DNA of 30,265 bases, taken from a virus. Both the position numbers and the translations under genes were made by a program. This document shows positions 11,801 through 21,200 of this stretch, piece after piece. The stretch is taken from IMG/VR virus record IMGVR_UViG_3300034021_000868, positions 1-30,265 of that record. One strand, written 5' to 3'. Below the pieces are notes generated by a model. It saw only the letters and a list, made by a program, of their open reading frames with translations. It did no database searches and was not told where the DNA came from. How positions within the stretch are numbered: the first letter of the stretch is position 1; each line of letters starts with the position of its first letter.

Positions 11801-13611
11801 GATATACAAATCCAACGATAAGCATATCTCCACCAAGTTATAATAACTTGCCAGTAATTGGTATGTCTAGACTAAGTATTGGTGCAACTACAGATACTGG
11901 AGTAGGATTGTTATTAAATGTTGATGTTGGAGCAAGTTCAACAACAGGAATTGGATCCACATTATTTGAAGTTACTGGATTTAAAGTTGTAAGAAATGGT
12001 TATGGATTTAAACCTGGTGATGTGGTTAAAGCAGTTGGTCTTGTTACCGCATATGGTCTCTCTCAACCAGTTTCAGAGTTTCAATTAACCATTCTTAGTA
12101 CATTTACAGATTCTTTCTCCGCTTGGCAATTTGGTCAGATGGATTATATTGATAGTGTAAAAACTTATCAAAATGGATCTAGAACTAGATTCCCATTATA
12201 TTATAATTCTCAATTGTTAAGTTTTGAAAAAAATGCTTCTGACCCAGATTCACAACTTATTGATTTTAATACTTTATTAATTATCTTTATAAATGGAATT
12301 CTTCAGCAACCAGGTGTTGCATATGAATTTAATGGAGGAACATCGTTTACATTTACCCAACCACCAAAACCAGAAGATAATGTTGCAATCTTCTTTTACA
12401 GAGGGAGTGCTGATGATAGTACTCAGGTAGATGTTTTTGAAACTCTTAAGATTGGAGATTCCGTCCAGGCGTTTAGTAATAATAATTATCTTGGGATAAC
12501 AACTACACAAGAAATTAGAAACATTTTTGATATTCCATCTGCCGACAGAATTCAAACTAATAATTATTTCTTCCAAGGAATTAATTCACAATCTGATAAA
12601 CAACTTAATTTAAGTTGGATAAAACAGAAAGTTGATAAAGTTATCGATGGAAATACTGTTTCAAAAGCAAGAGATTCTGCTGAATCTCAAGTATATCCAA
12701 CCGCAAGATTAATTTCAAATTTATCTACAACAGATAATCAAATTTTCGTAGATAATGTTAAATTCTTTAGTTATGATAGTCCAACAGAATTTGATGGATT
12801 AATAGTATCTGGATCTGTTGATCCAGTATCTGCTGCTGTTACTGCCACTGTTTCTGCTGCCGGAACTATCCAAACTCTAACAATTAATCAGTCTGGTAGT
12901 GGTTATAGTGGTGCATCAGTAGAAGTTAAAATTTCTGCACCACCTTCAGTTGGCGTTGGTTTAGGTACAACAGCAACAGCAACCATTGCTGTTGTTAATG
13001 GATCTCTTTCTTCTCCAGTTACAATATTAAATCCTGGATTTGGATATACAACTTCTAATTTACCAGAGGTTATTGTACCTCTCCCCGACCCAGTTTATGA
13101 AAATATTAAAAATATCACTGGAGTTGCTGGATCTTTTGGAAACATTATTGGTATTACAACTGCTACTGGAATTGGTACAAATCTTGCAATTAAATTTACC
13201 TTAGACCCAGCATTAGCACCATTTACAGATTGGACAATTGGATATCCAATTTATATTTTTAACACTACCGTTGGAAACGGTGTAACATCTATTGTTAATC
13301 ATGATGGCAGTGTTATTGGTGTTGGAACTGAATTTTTAGATAACATATATCATATCAGTGCATTTAACTCTTCTCTTGGAATTATGACTTGTAATATTAA
13401 GTCTGACTCTTCAGTTGTTGGTATTGCTACAACAGGATCCACTGTAGGTAAGTTCTCTTGGGGTAAGATGTATGGATTTACTCGCTCATCTTCTCCAGTA
13501 GCGATAGCAGTTTCTGGATATAATGTTGATTCTGGATTATCAACATTCCCAACAATTCAAAGAAGAGGATATGGACTAAGAAGTATTGGTCCAATTAAAA
13601 AGATTCTTTAA
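2860..13611 (+). CDS. 7: giant gp7-like baseplate wedge protein with YHYH domain and repeats (3583 aa)
   Basis: This single 3583-residue frame sits between gp6 and gp8, the place of T4 gp7 (1032 aa), the peripheral initiator of the wedge. Residues about 193-222 (KEARTLYESKGTDESF, then LFNILFGE) resemble a segment of the C-terminal part of T4 gp7 (FYSTKGIEASYKFLFKVLYNE), and LAGQTIF at about 255 parallels a following T4 segment. The similarity to T4 is therefore N-terminal here. The rest is extension: modules of the type IDDEIITY...RG...H (about 87-132, 1515-1585, 2671-2745); modules with NHGF..GD/E..Y...YYV..ID (about 593, 821, 946, 1806, 2544); GxGY repeats (about 733, 924, 1151, 2977, 3344, 3391); and a YHYH-type domain at about 1231-1347 (HSPIIGWAYDGNPIYGSYGY). 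FINGILQQPG at about 3145 is another common fibre motif. An AGAGG site precedes the ATG. The gp7 assignment rests on position plus that one segment. Confidence 0.75.
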   Translation: MIKTGFESRVKVQQVLENQLPEFILEESPKTLDFLKQYYISQEYQGGPTDISENLDQYLKLDNLTPEVVNGFTGLTTDITASSGIITVTSTKGFPSSYGLLKIDDEIITYTGTSATTFTGCIRGFSGITSYHKDLNYGELVFSTSNQASHVGLSTVQNLSSLFLKELYKKLKYTLTPGLEDINFVSDLNVGNFIKEARTLYESKGTDESFRILFNILFGETPKVIDLEQFLLKPSSATYVRREVVVAEAISGDPLNLAGQTIFKNNDPSSTASVSEVEIIRRSGKTYYKLFLFIGYDDAFPTVTGTFNITGNTKNIETVSVGSSVITVDSTIGFSTSGKIYSGNNIITYTNKSINQFFGCSGVTTQITTGSVIRSDEIYYGYENGDLENKVELRLTGVLSKFNPIEQNSPINPDEVISVKSVGEIIKNPQTNPSYKEIFANSWIYNTSSRYEIDTFSSGTISQVVLKSDIDKSSLKIGDYIEILNRDSQTVVASNLLVTQITGKQVTTSSSFTLNQSFNYDIRRKLKNASSSSVPLEFSPVTAEIQNVYNQDNEYMYVASNSLPSYQITKSIFSYNASGVAGLDEDSGLYSTITFSTPVSFLTGSEIYYTPSQSPISGLSEGVYFVELVSGSGNLQIRLYNSLSVIGTVNYVSFGSLTTGTHNFVLRTQKEKVLSPQKILRKFPLSFNMGDGQSVLTEPGSIGMLINGVEIISYKTNDKVYYGPLESVSVLNGGSGYDVINPPLLEFSSGSALIQPVISGSLETIYVDPQDFDVDVIVSVTLTGGNGSGVSFQPIVDKRSREIEFDARQISDGGGVDTTFETITFTSNHNLINGQPVIYSPGNNPSIGIATFQGLDFDSGETLRNGSTYYAKYVNDRTIQLYQSLTDYNSGINTVGFTTIGTAGIQKFLTEPKNTLTQIKIINGGSGYTNRKLRVTSSGISTINDSVSFINHGFKDGEIIVYSNTGISTTVSTPISGLSTSNQYYVLKIDDDTFRLADAGVGATITSNYTRKNYVSLGSTGTGYHIFNYPPISLNVEYSAVGLGSTQSRGSIVATPIIRGKIIDTYVYNNGSDYGSSILNYQNKPTISIKNGKYAQLVPVIVNGQIRDVSIQYGGVEYYSTPDLRVAGIGTGAVLKPVITNNRITDVVIVNSGSGYSQDTTSISVVPSGKGVIFDPQIRSITLNNNFLYDDVNDSATISNEIIRSSYNNLQYAISGYSGLAQNAFGDTGASHSPIIGWAYDGNPIYGSYGYSDPKNKNSAIRRLTSGYSLDTNYISNRPSGFAPGFFIEDYKFTNSGDLDEYNGRFCITPEFPNGVYAYFATSIVDGNGNTVGIFPYFIGNRYRSKFIKENETLNQSFDFNNSSLIRNTFPYKVKDTYANNDFLLESNEFINQLSVVESVTKGKIDSYEIVDSGDNYKVGDSLIFDESTSGGGGLVAQVSRVNGKEIENLQTSILSYDDALFTWQDGGKIKIKVSPKHELENLDYVSISGFSTTLSDVNGFYQIGVTSYTSTLSRDIPAYSTTGIVTDIYVANIPNNISVGSSIGIGSETFSLLNIFEYENVLRVSRNTSGGIHTSTSVVYFTPDSFTVNKKTDYFESKDNDIVYFNPKKAVGVGTTSGLGISVNYNIGNRISSVYIPTQSLYLPNHPFKNNQEVILTKPGTASAISVANTSSSTAFDLPFSGNEQTVYVIKKSVDFIGITTQIGLTTTTNGLYFISNGSDDYQYSIRSNFSQIKGDIQRVTSVVSVSTSHQLNNGDEIQLTVKPNLSVGIGTSTSIKVLYDSNEDKLIINPVQFTSSGINTVANQITISNHGFKTGDKVIYKSTSVASGLSTGIYYVYKVDDNLIKLCQTYTDSISNPPLFVDINSAPAVTHRLLPINPSLDIIKNNNAIFDLSDTSLSGFRFKIFYDRELKDDFISVGTTSIFSISGVGTAGVSTNASLTINYDDKLPSSLFYGLEKSGVVSIPDLEVQNYSQINFIDSHYHNKYKIFGVSDTTFKISLPISPENYNYSKTECDELKYDTSSLTAFGGVSKIRTISPGSNFSKLPIFDGIGSTSGSGAYIIPQSNSIGKINNVRILNEGFEYSSDKTLRPEASIAKFLIIKDSNEIVDIDVSFGGRNYTFPPNLIVVNSVTDTRVDSGFLTPTIDGTAITSVTINQKPKGLPQLNSKIIAINNDNGVGIQTVQTSATGIVTCFLVTPFTGFVTEPFSVGDKIFVEGILKYGTEGDGFNSADYGYNFFTVSTYANSGTELPRVLEFDLNELKESANPGIAQTITTGIYGTIVNYSNYPRFSVSQEFSNFILGESLQVSTTLGYVNSDLKITESNKNYIKISGSYELVTNQTVRGTQSGTIATISEIKESVGQFEVNYSTPQNIGWSDDTGKLDEDIQVIPDNDYYQNLSYSVKSNQEWVDIVSPVNSLLHTSGLKNFSDTQIVKNAGIGITANQYADFVYNFIDENRVDTINNFDLVIDVDTDGNSSRFLKLKNRRLADYIECRTNRVLNIDDISSQFTETKTDFDLNYQGTPIFRKVFDPTDSTAVNLSTGQFSILNHFFSTGEELIYTSGSTTPGFASTSVGIGSTLNNVGVVTNILPSTVYAIKIDNNNFKIATRKEYALANPAIAVTFTTVGAGNSHQFEMSKKNDKSIISINNIVQSPIAYSLLNYTVNSGGQIGTASTTFALSGISSITIGDILKIDNEYMKVISVGFGTSYSGPVSFAGTFPLVTVQRGFVGSSSTTHSDYSSVSLYRGTFNIVNSKIYFTDAPRGITTSQYYTNTFGLPEPTSVFNGRVFLRKDYTTNQVYDNVSERFTGIGQTYTLTVNGINTVGLGSTGGNGIVFINGIFQTPTTENNSQNNFTIVENNTLGISSIVFSGITSSNGSTYVSVDDVNVNQLPRGGLIVSLGSTPGLGYAPLVGASVTAIIGVGGTIVSIGIGTTGNWGSGYRTPVTISISESGHAGTSATITSNVGAGGTLSFNIINAGTGYTNPTISISPPSYNNLPVIGMSRLSIGATTDTGVGLLLNVDVGASSTTGIGSTLFEVTGFKVVRNGYGFKPGDVVKAVGLVTAYGLSQPVSEFQLTILSTFTDSFSAWQFGQMDYIDSVKTYQNGSRTRFPLYYNSQLLSFEKNASDPDSQLIDFNTLLIIFINGILQQPGVAYEFNGGTSFTFTQPPKPEDNVAIFFYRGSADDSTQVDVFETLKIGDSVQAFSNNNYLGITTTQEIRNIFDIPSADRIQTNNYFFQGINSQSDKQLNLSWIKQKVDKVIDGNTVSKARDSAESQVYPTARLISNLSTTDNQIFVDNVKFFSYDSPTEFDGLIVSGSVDPVSAAVTATVSAAGTIQTLTINQSGSGYSGASVEVKISAPPSVGVGLGTTATATIAVVNGSLSSPVTILNPGFGYTTSNLPEVIVPLPDPVYENIKNITGVAGSFGNIIGITTATGIGTNLAIKFTLDPALAPFTDWTIGYPIYIFNTTVGNGVTSIVNHDGSVIGVGTEFLDNIYHISAFNSSLGIMTCNIKSDSSVVGIATTGSTVGKFSWGKMYGFTRSSSPVAIAVSGYNVDSGLSTFPTIQRRGYGLRSIGPIKKIL
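5053..5643 (+). repeat. pair of identical 18-base repeats encoding NGGSGY
   Basis: AATGGTGGAAGTGGATAT occurs identically at 5053-5070 and 5626-5643 in the same frame, encoding the core of the GxGY protein repeat. The two copies are 573 bases apart and flank one module of about 191 residues. They are the clearest DNA-level trace of internal duplication in the giant gene. Confidence 0.75.
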
Positions 13612-13616
13612 CGTGA

Positions 13617-13624
13617 TATAAATA
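13617..13624 (+). promoter_or_regulatory. late promoter TATAAATA for gp8
   Basis: This is a perfect match to the T4 late promoter box in the short gap after the giant gene's stop, 19 bases before the gp8 ATG. T4 late transcription starts a few bases downstream of the box, giving a leader of only about a dozen bases. It would be recognised by the phage late sigma (gp55) with gp33 and gp45 if those exist in this phage. Confidence 0.8.
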
Positions 13625-13643
13625 TAGAAAAAACAATATTCAG

Positions 13644-15242
13644 ATGTCTGCATTTGTAACAGATCAATTTAGAATACTGAATGCATCTACTTTTATAGAT
13701 AAAGTTCAGGAATCTGCAAATTCATATTATGTTTTTGTTGGACTATCAAATCCAACAACATCTGGGTTTGGAAGAGATACCAATTGGAACTCTACTCCAC
13801 CAAATCCAATTGATAATATTGATTATTTAAATCATTATGAATCTACTATTTTATTTGGTAGAAAGATTACTAGTGCTAATATTAGAAGGGTAGTTAGAAA
13901 AATTAATTGGGTTTCTGGTCAACAGTACGAAATGTATCGACCAGACTATAGTATTCTATCACCATCTCCAATTACTGGTGCAATGAGGTTATATGATGCA
14001 AACTATTATGTAATTAATTCAGATTATAAAGTTTATATTTGCATTGATAATGGATCATCTGGAATCAGAACAACTGGAAATGCATCTCAAGTAGAACCAA
14101 CATTTACTGATTTGGAACCATCCAAATTAAGTGATGGATATACTTGGAAGTATTTGTACACTACATCTCCAAGTGATATTGTTAAGTTTGATACTACTGA
14201 ATATATTACAATACCAAATAATTGGCAAACAAATACAGACCCCCAAATTGTTGCAGTGAGAGAAAATGGGGATTCGACTCTAAATGAAAATCAGATTAAA
14301 AAGGTTTATATTAAAAATGGCGGTGTCGGATATAACTTACAATCGGGGCAATCTTGCAACCTAGTTGGTGATGGATCTGGTGGGAAAGTTTCTATACAAA
14401 TTGACTCTACACAAGGAAAAATTACTGATGCTGTAGTAACATCTGGTGGAAAAAATTACACATATGCTCTAGTTGATCTAGGAACAACTGGATCCAATAC
14501 ACCATCAACCTATGCAGAATTAATTCCTATTATTCCACCATCAAAGGGTCACGGATTTGATATTTACAAAGAACTGGGAGCAGATAGAATTTTAGTTTAT
14601 GCCCGTTTTGATGACTCTACAAAAAATTTCCCAATTGACTCTAAATTTGCCCAAATTGGAATTTTAAAAAATCCTACAGTTTATGATTCTACAGGAATTA
14701 ATACTACTGTGTATAATGAAAATGATTTTTCTGCATTATATGCTATAAAATTATCTTCTGTTACACCATCAAATGCTGCTGTAACTGTGGGCACAAGAAT
14801 ACAGCAAATTGATACGAATACTGGCAAAAAAGCAGTTGGATATGTAGCATCATATGATGATGAAACAAAAGTTTTAAAATATTATAAAGATCGCTCTTTA
14901 TATTTTAATGGTGGAAATGGATCAACATATCAAGATTTTGTAGGTGTTTCATCATTCTTTAATACTTCGGGAACAAGTGCTGGTAGTTCAATAGATTTTG
15001 TATCTGATAGTAATCTCCAAATTACTGGAGATGGTTTCAATGCAAGTATTGATACTTCATTTTCCGATAATAAGGTAACTATTTCTAATAGAATAATCAA
15101 CTTGGGGGTTCAATTTACAAATGGTCTTGCATCACCCCAAATAAATAATAAGTCTGGAGAAATAATTTACATTGATAACAGACCTACAGTTTCTAGAAGT
15201 CTAAGACAAAAAGAAGACGTTAAAATTATCCTGGAATTCTAA
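13644..15242 (+). CDS. 8: baseplate wedge protein gp8, enlarged
   Basis: The protein has 532 residues against 334 for T4 gp8, a dimeric wedge protein. The N-terminal third is T4-like: VTDQFRILNASTFIDKV, then YYVFVGLSNPT, a W-containing stretch with PP.P.D (about 45-60), and DGYTWKYLYTTSPSDIVKF (about 163-181), matching T4's DGYVWEYLFEIPPD. The C-terminus GEIIYIDNRPTVSRSLRQ (about 505-522), ending IILEF, matches T4 GEMIYMENRPPIIMAMDQ ending ILFTF. The extra length lies in the middle: a GxGY repeat pair at about 224-275 (NGGVGYN; SGGKNYTY) and a further Gly/Ser-rich region at about 400-480. A dedicated late promoter precedes it and only three bases separate its stop from the next start. The ribosome binding site is weak. 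Confidence 0.88.
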   Translation: MSAFVTDQFRILNASTFIDKVQESANSYYVFVGLSNPTTSGFGRDTNWNSTPPNPIDNIDYLNHYESTILFGRKITSANIRRVVRKINWVSGQQYEMYRPDYSILSPSPITGAMRLYDANYYVINSDYKVYICIDNGSSGIRTTGNASQVEPTFTDLEPSKLSDGYTWKYLYTTSPSDIVKFDTTEYITIPNNWQTNTDPQIVAVRENGDSTLNENQIKKVYIKNGGVGYNLQSGQSCNLVGDGSGGKVSIQIDSTQGKITDAVVTSGGKNYTYALVDLGTTGSNTPSTYAELIPIIPPSKGHGFDIYKELGADRILVYARFDDSTKNFPIDSKFAQIGILKNPTVYDSTGINTTVYNENDFSALYAIKLSSVTPSNAAVTVGTRIQQIDTNTGKKAVGYVASYDDETKVLKYYKDRSLYFNGGNGSTYQDFVGVSSFFNTSGTSAGSSIDFVSDSNLQITGDGFNASIDTSFSDNKVTISNRIINLGVQFTNGLASPQINNKSGEIIYIDNRPTVSRSLRQKEDVKIILEF

Positions 15243-15245
15243 AAG

Positions 15246-18200
15246 ATGGCTCAAAAAACTAATCTTAATATAAATCCATATTTTGATGATTTTTCAGAAA
15301 AAAGTGTGGGTGCAAGGGATAAAAACTATTATAAAGTTTTATTCAATCCAGGAAGAGCAATTCAAGCTCGTGAACTTAACACACTCCAATCAATATTACA
15401 AGATCAAGTAGAATTATTTGGAAGTCATATTTTCAAAGATGGATCGATGGTGATCCCCGGAAATATTGCTTACGATGGACAGTTTTATGCTGTTAAGTTA
15501 AATCAACTTCAGTATGGAATCGATATATCAAATTATGTTGAAAAATATGCTGGAAAGAAAATCATAGGAACAGATTCGGGGGTTTCTGCTAATGTTCAGT
15601 TAGTACAACTTCCAGATTCTGAAGTAGAATATGTAACACTTTATGTAAAATATGTAACTTCGGATTCTAATTTTGAGGTAGCAACTTTTAAAGATAATGA
15701 GTCTTTATACATTGAAGAAGATATTACATATCAATCCACTACAATAACTGCAGGAACTCCCTTTGCTACTACAATTGCTTCAAATTCAACTTCAACTGGA
15801 TCTGCGGCTTTAATTGGTGAAGGAGTATACTTTATTAGAGGTACCTTTGTAAGAGTACCGAAACAGACTATAATTTTAGATTATTATACTAATACTCCCT
15901 CATATAGAGTTGGATTAAGAATTAATGAAGAAATTATCACTGCTAGAGACGATTCTAGTTTATATGATAATGCAAAAGGATTTACAAACTATGCAGCTCC
16001 AGGAGCAGATAGATTCAAAATTTCTTTAACATTAACAAAAAGACTTCTAACTGATAATAATGATATTGATTTTGTAGAATTACTTAGAGTACAGAATGGT
16101 GCTATTAAAAAGATAGAAACTAAGACTGAATATTCTAATATAAGAGATTATCTAGCACAAAGGACTTATGATGAATCTGGTGATTATGTTGTAACACCAT
16201 TTCAATTTTCATTAAACAATTCGTTAAACAATAGAATTGGTAATGATGGTTTATTTTTTGATACGGAAAAAACAGAGCAAGGTAATACACCATCAGATGA
16301 CCTGATGTGTTTTAAAATGTCTCCTGGTAAGGCTTATATTAAAGGATATGACGTTGAAAAAACAGGAGTTGAGATTATAGATGTTTCCAAACCAAGAACA
16401 ACTCAAACAGTTTCTTCGGCAAATATTCCTTTTGAAATGGGTAACTTGGTTAGAGTAAATAATGTCTCTGGAGCTCCAAGTCAAAAAGGAATAGTATATC
16501 TTCAGGGGAGAAGAAAAGATAGTACAACTGTCGCTGCAGGATCAACTGTAGGATCTGCAAGGGTCTATACATTTAATGTAACTGATGCTGCATATTCAAA
16601 TCAAACTACAAATTGGGATTTATATCTATATGATGTACAAACATATACTGAGTTAACACTAAATCAATCATTAACGACTACAGAACTACCAATAACTTCA
16701 TTTATAAAAGGAAAGAGTAGTGGTGCAAGTGGATATGTCGCATCGATTAGTGGGGCAACAATTGCTTTAAGTCAAACTTCTGGGGCATTTTCAGTTAATG
16801 AGCAAATCTTAATCAATGGTTCTGAAAATTATTCTAGAACCATATCTTCTATTAAGGTCTATAGTATAGAAGATGTTAGATCTGTGCATCAACCAACATC
16901 TGTATCTGGATTTAGCACTGCGTTTATATCAGATACTCAATTAAGTAAAACTATAAGACCAGAAACAATTACAATTACTGCTTCTAGTGGTGGAATTAGC
17001 ACCGCAACAGTTTCTTCACCATTTAGCTTTAGTGGAATCAGAACAGATAATATAATCAGATATCAAAGAGCAGGAGTATCTACAGAAACATACAATAGAG
17101 TTGCTTCAGTATCTTCAACTGGACTATCACTCACTCTTGCAAGTGTTACCAGCGTAAATGGTGTGTGTGATGGATCGTTGCCAACTTCACAATATAGTGG
17201 AGCATATACTCTTGGAGAAACAAAGATTTTAAATGATGATAAGGGATTTTTATATGCTCAACTTCCAGATGCAAATATTGCCTCTACTGATTTAAGCACA
17301 TCAACAATTACATTCACCGCTCAGTCCACTGGCACTCTAACTCCATCTGGTGGATCCTTAACCGTCAATACCAGTAATTTTAATCTTGGTATCAATACAA
17401 CTTCTGCAAGATTTGAAGCATTTGATGAAGAGAGATATTCAATTTTTTATGCCGATGGAACTATTGAAAGTCTGTCATCTGATAAAGTTACTTTAAGTTT
17501 GAATTCATCTCAAGTAACATTTACAAATATATCTAATAAGGCAATTTCTGCAATTACTGCAACATTTGTTAAGAACTCTATTCAAAGTAAAGTCAAGCAG
17601 TTTAATAGAAGTAAGACAATTAATGTAACTCTTTCCAAAAATCCACAATCTGGAGTAGGTGTTAACACATCTATTAATGATGGTCTTACATATAATCAAT
17701 ACTATGGTTTACGAGTTCAAGATGAAGAGATTAGTTTAAATTATCCAGATGTTGTTAAAGTAATCGCTGTTTATGAGTCTCTTGATACAAATGCTCCTAT
17801 TTTAACTAAACTATCATTTAGTTCTGTTGTAAATGTTGATAATAATGCAATTATTGGTGAAAATATTATCGGAAGAGTAAGTAATGCAGTTGCTAGAATT
17901 GTATCAAAACCTTCTTCCAATACTTTAGGTATTGTTTATTTGAATGGAAATACCCTTTCTGAGGGAGAATCCGTAACTTTTGAAGAATCTAAAATTCAAA
18001 CTACGATTTCTTCAATTACTCTTGGTAGTTATAGAAACATAACTACCAAATACACCTTAGATAAAGGGCAAAAAGAACAATATTATGATTATTCTAAACT
18101 TGTTAGAAATTCAGGAGAAAGTGCTCCATCAAAACAACTCTTAGTAATTTTTGATTATTATTCAGTGCCTACAAGTGATACTGGAGATGTATTCACCGTT

Positions 18201-21200
18201 AATAGTTATGATGGTGAAAGATTCACTTCAGATATTCCATTGGTTGGTAAAAATAATATCAGAGTTTCTGATACTTTAGACTTTAGACCAAGAGTATCTC
18301 CATTCACAAGTACATCATCCTCACCATTTGATTTTGCATCAAGATCTTTTGGTACAGAACCAAAAATTTTAATGTCACCTAATGAAAGTGCTTTAATTGG
18401 GTATCAATTTTATCTTGGAAGAATCGATAAACTTTTCATTGATAAAAATGGAAAGTTCACAGTTACTCAAGGAACTCCTGCACTGGATCCAAAAGAACCA
18501 GCAAAACCAAGTGATTCTATTGAAATTGCTACCATCACATTACCACCGTATCTTTATAATCCAAAAGATGCATCAATTACTCTTGTAGATAACAAGAGAT
18601 ATACTATGCGTGATATTGGTAAGATTGAAAATAGAGTAGTTAATTTAGAAAGAGTCACTTCATTATCATTACTCGAACTTAACACACAAACACTCCAGAT
18701 TCGTGATGCACAAGGATTAAGTCGCTTTAAAACTGGATTTTTTGTAGATGATTTTAAAAATAGTGACTTGATTAATTTAGAATTATCTAAAATTGAAGTA
18801 GACACTGACAACAGTGAATTAATTACACAAACTAGCAGAAATACAATAAATCTTAAACCTGTTTCTGCAGAAAATGCAACAGATGAAACACTAGATCTAT
18901 CTCAAAATTTTGCTTTATTTGATTCAAATGTACAAAAAACTGATGAAATCTTAACATTAAAGTATAATTCTGTTGGTTGGATTGAACAGTTATTTGCAAC
19001 TAAAGTTGAAAATGTAAATCCATTTAATATTGTTTCTTATAGTGGTACTATTAAATTAAGTCCAGCAAGTGATAGTTGGGTTAGAACTATCCGCCTTCCA
19101 GATATAAATGTCAATCAAACAAATTGGGTTTGGTTGTATGCAACCGGAAGATATCAAGTTGTTGGGCAAGAAACAACTACCACAACTGTAGATAAAGTTG
19201 TTGCATCAGGCAATGAACTTTATATGAGATCCAGAAATACTGGATTTAAAGCTGTAAATCTAAGACCATTAACAAGATACTATCAATTCTTAGATGGAAA
19301 CGGATCTGTAGATTTCATTCCAAAACTTGTAGAAATTGCAACAGATTCAACCCTTCAAAATTATGGCGCTTCTTCTGCATTCCAAGTGGGTGAAAAAGTC
19401 TTTGGATATGTTAATACAACCTCTGGAGTATTAAGTCAGGCAATTAGTTTTAGAGTTGCAAAAGCAAATCATAAAGAGGGTCCATATAGTAATCCATCAG
19501 TTACATATACAACAAATCCATATCTAACTACAGAAAGTATTCCAGCATCCTATAGTGCTTCCTCTAAAGTTTTAAACATTGATGTAGAATCTTTATGTTC
19601 AGAAGCTCAAGGATTATATTCTGGATATTTGACTATTGGTATGAAACTTGTTGGACAAACAAGTGGTTCTGTTGCATATGTAAAAGATCTTAGACTAATT
19701 AGTGATCTTAATGGATTCTTAGCAGGATCGTTCTTCTTGAAAGATCCAAATGCAAGTCCAGTTCCAGCAGTTAGAATTGCAACAGGATCGAAAGTTTATA
19801 AACTAACGTCAAGTCAAACTAATGAAGCTCCTCTACCTGGAAGCAATTTAATTTCAAGTGGAGAAACAATTTATAAATCTGAAGGAACCTGGGAGCAGAA
19901 GCAGAGAACAATTACAGCAACTACAACAATTTATTATGTTGATCCATTAGCACAATCATTCACGGTCAGTGGATCTACTGATAATTCAAATGGAAATACT
20001 CCAAGTGAGGATGTTAATGGTGCATTCTTAACAGCAGTAGATTTGTATTTTTCTAATAAGGATCCTGGAAATGCACCACTTACTGTTGAAGTTAGAACTG
20101 TTGAACTGGGGACACCAACAACTAAGATCCTTGGGAATCCAGTCACATTAAAACCAAGTGACATTCAGACTTCAACAAATGCATCAGTTGCAACTAAAGT
20201 CACGTTTGATTATCCAATTTATCTTGCACCAGGTTTAGAGTATGCAATCGTTCTTCTTGCACCTCAAAGTGATCAATACGAAGTTTGGATCGCTGAAATG
20301 GGTCAAAAGACCATTGAAACTTCAACTCTCCCAGATTCCCAAAGCATCAGATACTCAAGACAGTTTGCTTTAGGAAGTTTGTTTAAGTCTCAGAATGGAT
20401 CTATTTGGACGGCAAATCAATATCAAGATTTAAAGTTCAAACTTTATAAGGCAAAATTTGCTTCCTCTACTGGAAGTGCATTCTTCCACAATCCATCTCT
20501 AAATGAAAGTAATGGATATATTCCAAAACTAGATCCAAGCCCAATTGCATTATTACCAAGACAACTTAAGATTGGAATTACATCTACAACTTCAACCACA
20601 AATATTGGTATTTTAACGACTGGTAGAAAAGTTTCTTCAGTTGGTACTCCATATACTTATGGATACATTGTTGGTACTGGAAGTTCTGTTGCAACTGTAG
20701 GAGTAACTACTGGAGGAACAAACTATTCGAACGGTGTAGTTTCCACTTATGCAATTACAGGTAATGGAACAGGACTAACTCTGAACATTACTGCTACAAG
20801 TGGTGTTGTTGGTGTTGCAACAATTGTAAATCCGGGAAATGGATATGCTGTTGGTGATGTAGTTGGAATTGTTACATCTTCTGTTTCTTCAGTATCAGGA
20901 AGAAACGCAAGGATTACCATTAATTCTATTACTGGACTCGATACTCTTTATCTTTCCAACGTTCAAGGTAATTCATTTGTAACTGCTGGAATTTCAACAT
21001 TAGTCTACTATGATACTTCTGGAAATGCCACATCTATTGCTGGCACCAGTGTTCTTTCATCGACTGCGATTGGTGGAATTGATGCTGGCAACTTCTTTAA
21101 AGTGAATCACTTTAATCATGGAATGTATTCGAATAACAATAAAGTTACAATTTCTAATGCAATTAGTGATATTATTCCTACCACTCTTACACAACCAGTA